Positions 13,947 to 15,616 of a stretch of 15,616 bases of DNA are shown here, piece after piece. This DNA comes from an uncultured Collinsella sp. Its GTDB lineage: Bacteria; Actinomycetota; Coriobacteriia; Coriobacteriales; Coriobacteriaceae. The number at the start of each line of letters is the position of its first letter. The first letter of the stretch is position 1. The stretch covers positions 1 through 15,616 of the forward strand of contig CATYVH010000043.1 in assembly GCA_958413765.1 (NCBI GenBank), in the 5' to 3' direction. The notes beneath the pieces were generated by a model. That model was not told the DNA's origin. It was given only the letters and a program-made list of their open reading frames with translations, and did no database searches. The translations under genes were made by a program, and so were the position numbers.

Positions 13947-14816
13947 CTACCCCGCCAGGTAGGTCTCCAGCGCGGACAACGTCGCCTCCGCATCGTGGCG
14001 GCCGATCTGGTAGATGCGCTCGAGCTCATCGGGCTCGCGGCACAGCGACGGCACCTTCACCGATTCGCTCGGCCGCACCACAAAGATCTCGCCGGCAGCC
14101 TCGCGACGTGCCAGGTCATCGAGCGTGGCATTGTAGACCTCATGCCGATGCTCAAGCGCTGCAACAAACTCCGGATAGTGACGGAACACGCGCCGCAGCA
14201 TGGGCATCACGCTGTTGGGCTGCTTCACAAAGCCCGCCGGCTGCGTGAGTACCACGATATTGCGGTCATACCCCTGTGCAAACAGCCAAGCGCTGGGAAT
14301 GGAATCAGCCACGCCGCCATCCAGGTACTTACGCCCCTCAATGGCGACGGGACGCGTCGCCACAGGAATCGCCGACGACGCCCGGATCCACTCGATATCG
14401 CGCTCGTCGCCATACGGCAGATCGTGATAGACGGCCTTGCCCGTCTCGATATCGGTACACACGCACGTAAACCGCATGGGGCAGGCACGATATGTCTCCA
14501 AGTCGATGGGATCGCGCTCGACGGGCACCTCGTGATAGGCAAAGTCGGCATTGAACATATCGCCGGTTCGCAGCCAGCTGGTTACGCTCGCATAGCGCTT
14601 GTCGGCGCAATAGGCCTTGTTGTAGCGAATGGCGCGCCCAATCTGCCGCGATTTAAAGTTGTAGCCAAATGCCGCGCCCGCCGAGACACCCACCATATGG
14701 TCGCAGGTCAAACCGCGCTCCATCCAAACGTCGAGCACGCCCGCCGTATACATACCGCGGTAGCCGCCTCCCTCGAGCGCAAGCCCCACCGTGCGCGTCG
14801 TATCCGGCTGTGCCAT
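13947..14816 (-). CDS. Patatin-like phospholipase family protein
   Basis: This 289-residue protein has the patatin Ser-Asp dyad: oxyanion motif EGGGYRGMYTAGV (residues 15-27), nucleophile GVSAGA with Ser45, and DGG with Asp166. Family members hydrolyse acyl esters of lipids; this form resembles the bacterial YjjU/RssA-like cytosolic group, with no signal peptide. The start at 14816 (MAQPDTT) has GGAGA upstream; a longer in-frame reading to 14951 has no recognisable domain. A possible promoter on the minus strand is TTGACG (14866-14861), 17 bases, TTAAAA (14843-14838). It converges on thiE and has no operon partner. Confidence 0.9.
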   Translation of the reverse strand: MAQPDTTRTVGLALEGGGYRGMYTAGVLDVWMERGLTCDHMVGVSAGAAFGYNFKSRQIGRAIRYNKAYCADKRYASVTSWLRTGDMFNADFAYHEVPVERDPIDLETYRACPMRFTCVCTDIETGKAVYHDLPYGDERDIEWIRASSAIPVATRPVAIEGRKYLDGGVADSIPSAWLFAQGYDRNIVVLTQPAGFVKQPNSVMPMLRRVFRHYPEFVAALEHRHEVYNATLDDLARREAAGEIFVVRPSESVKVPSLCREPDELERIYQIGRHDAEATLSALETYLAG

Positions 14817-15135
14817 GTGACCATCTCCGTTCCTGCGTTTTAAAACGGGACAAGTATACCCGTCAACATATATCGACTCAGTCGCATTTTTCATGCGCAC
14901 CCAGGCGTTGCCGTTTGGCGAATAATAGCCGCCCACAGCATGTGCGCCCATATATAATTGTGCACTGTTGTCTATACTACTCAGCTGTTATCAACAGCGA
15001 ACATTAGCCGGCAAAGCAACTCAACAACGCAGCAAGGCGGGGGCCTGGATACACGCAAGGCGCCGAGCAACGACGCGTGTACACTACGAGCTCGCCCGAC
15101 GCCATCCGCCCCGACCTCAGAAAGCCGCTTACAAC
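14817..15135. other. Intergenic region between divergent patatin-like and GGDEF genes
   Basis: This 319-base stretch holds no supported gene. It carries the possible promoter of the patatin-like gene, a short repeat ACGGG/CCCGT at 14845-14863, an AT-rich patch with TATAAT (14953-14958) and TATACT (14973-14978), and the small palindrome GCTGTT-ATC-AACAGC (14984-14998). The TATAAT and TATACT may belong to the GGDEF gene, but no -35 is convincing. The part from 15000 to 15135 is open in the GGDEF frame but lacks conserved residues or a ribosome binding site. Confidence 0.5.
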
Positions 15136-15582
15136 ATGGACACCGCCAGCAATTACACCGAAACGCTCGAAAAGACCGTCCGTGACCTTCTCGAGCGTCA
15201 GGATGATCTGATTAGGACGGCCTTTACCGACCAGCTCACCGGACTTGGCAACCGCGGCGGCTTTGCCCATTCCCTAGAGGAAATCTGGGAGCAGGAACTG
15301 CCCGTGACCATGGCGTTTATCGACATCGATAACCTTAAGCACTGCAACGACGTCTTTGGGCATGACGAGGGCAACCGCTATATCTTGCAGGTAAGTCTCT
15401 ATCTCAAGCTGTATATGAAAGTGGACGAGGCGGCGTTTCGCATAGGCGGCGACGAGTTTGCCATCCTGTCTACGATTGCGACCGAGGACGACCTCGCCGA
15501 GCGCCTGGAACACTGCCGAACGGTCCTACTCAAAAACAACGATTCCGAGATGCCCCACTCGTTGCTTTTTTGCTTCCATTAA
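15136..15582 (+). CDS. Truncated GGDEF-domain (diguanylate cyclase) protein
   Basis: Residues 1-148 hold a short helical lead (YTETLEKTVRDLLERQDDL), then TDQLTGLGNR (31-40), FIDIDNLKHCNDVFGHDEGN (61-80) and FRIGGDEFAI (101-110). The active motif GGDEF (104-108) is intact, so the domain type makes cyclic di-GMP. The position of the usual RxxD inhibitory site reads KVDE. The reading then stops at LLFCFH after EMPHS, about 40-50 residues short of a full domain, where the DNA turns AT-rich. The gene has probably been cut by recombination and may be inactive. The start at 15136 is uncertain: no good ribosome binding site is seen, and the frame stays open upstream. Confidence 0.7.
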   Translation: MDTASNYTETLEKTVRDLLERQDDLIRTAFTDQLTGLGNRGGFAHSLEEIWEQELPVTMAFIDIDNLKHCNDVFGHDEGNRYILQVSLYLKLYMKVDEAAFRIGGDEFAILSTIATEDDLAERLEHCRTVLLKNNDSEMPHSLLFCFH

Positions 15583-15603
15583 ATCTTCCTTACTATATTC
15601 CAT
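15526..15603 (-). pseudogene. 5' fragment of a foreign small-protein gene joined to the GGDEF gene
   Basis: On the minus strand, GGAGGG followed six bases later by ATG (15603) opens the reading MEYSKEDLMEAKKQ. From 15561 onward it enters the antisense of the GGDEF gene, giving RVGHLGIVVFE and a stop. The first 14 residues use AT-rich codons unlike the rest of the window and resemble the start of a small Firmicutes-type protein (I recall EAKKQIDSTLHKL as its usual continuation, not verified). It is probably the remains of an inserted or deleted element. Confidence 0.45.
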
Positions 15604-15616
15604 TGTTACCCTCCAT

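Noticed and set aside
14988..14996. DnaA-box-like TTATCAACA as part of an origin
   Set aside because: It is a single imperfect box with no cluster, no AT-rich unwinding region and no replication genes nearby.

Overview
The window looks like chromosomal DNA from a GC-rich gut actinobacterium of the Coriobacteriia, most likely Collinsella or a close relative. This is inferred from high GC with GC-rich third codon positions, strong GGAGG ribosome binding sites, the protein families present, and a bile-salt-hydrolase-type gene beside core metabolic genes. There are no rRNA or tRNA genes and no CRISPR array. Only the last ~55 bases are clearly AT-rich and foreign-looking.

Left part (1-2240). The 5' end of a choloylglycine (bile salt) hydrolase gene runs off the left edge on the minus strand. 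Its Shine-Dalgarno sequence can pair with an upstream anti-SD. Behind a minus-strand terminator lies a peptide-deformylase-like gene whose metal motif reads HMIDH instead of HExxH. On the plus strand follows an AzgA/PbuG-type purine permease with its own terminator.

Surface-protein tandem (2126-6250). Two paralogous secreted, probably wall-anchored beta-helix proteins lie head to tail. They arose by a ~2 kb tandem duplication that also copied the last 14 codons of the permease gene, its terminator and the leader of the surface gene. The permease-tail remnant is still readable between the copies. The copies differ by a clean 24-residue beta-helix rung among other changes.

Middle part (6358-11645). 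An alpha/beta-hydrolase esterase (+) and a uracil permease (-) converge on a shared bidirectional terminator. Upstream of the permease on the minus strand are a MetE-C-domain-type methyltransferase, a LysR regulator and a Cof-type HAD phosphatase. HAD and LysR are an operon. A perfect LysR-type box (TGATATAG-N7-CTATATCA) and a 14-bp palindrome sit in front of the methyltransferase gene, suggesting local control by the LysR protein.

Thiamine operon (11815-13847). A TPP riboswitch with an intrinsic terminator precedes thiM, an MTH1187-type thiamine-binding protein gene and thiE, tightly packed. This is a thiazole-salvage and TMP-synthesis module without thiD in the window. A 102-bp double palindrome lies between this operon and the divergent HAD gene and appears to overlap both promoters.

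Right end (13890-15616). A perfect 16-bp-arm inverted repeat separates thiE from a convergent patatin-like phospholipase. Beyond it a GGDEF gene is cut off about 80 residues after its NR motif. The break joins AT-rich DNA holding the start of a different minus-strand gene, so a recombination or mobile-element boundary probably lies near 15561.
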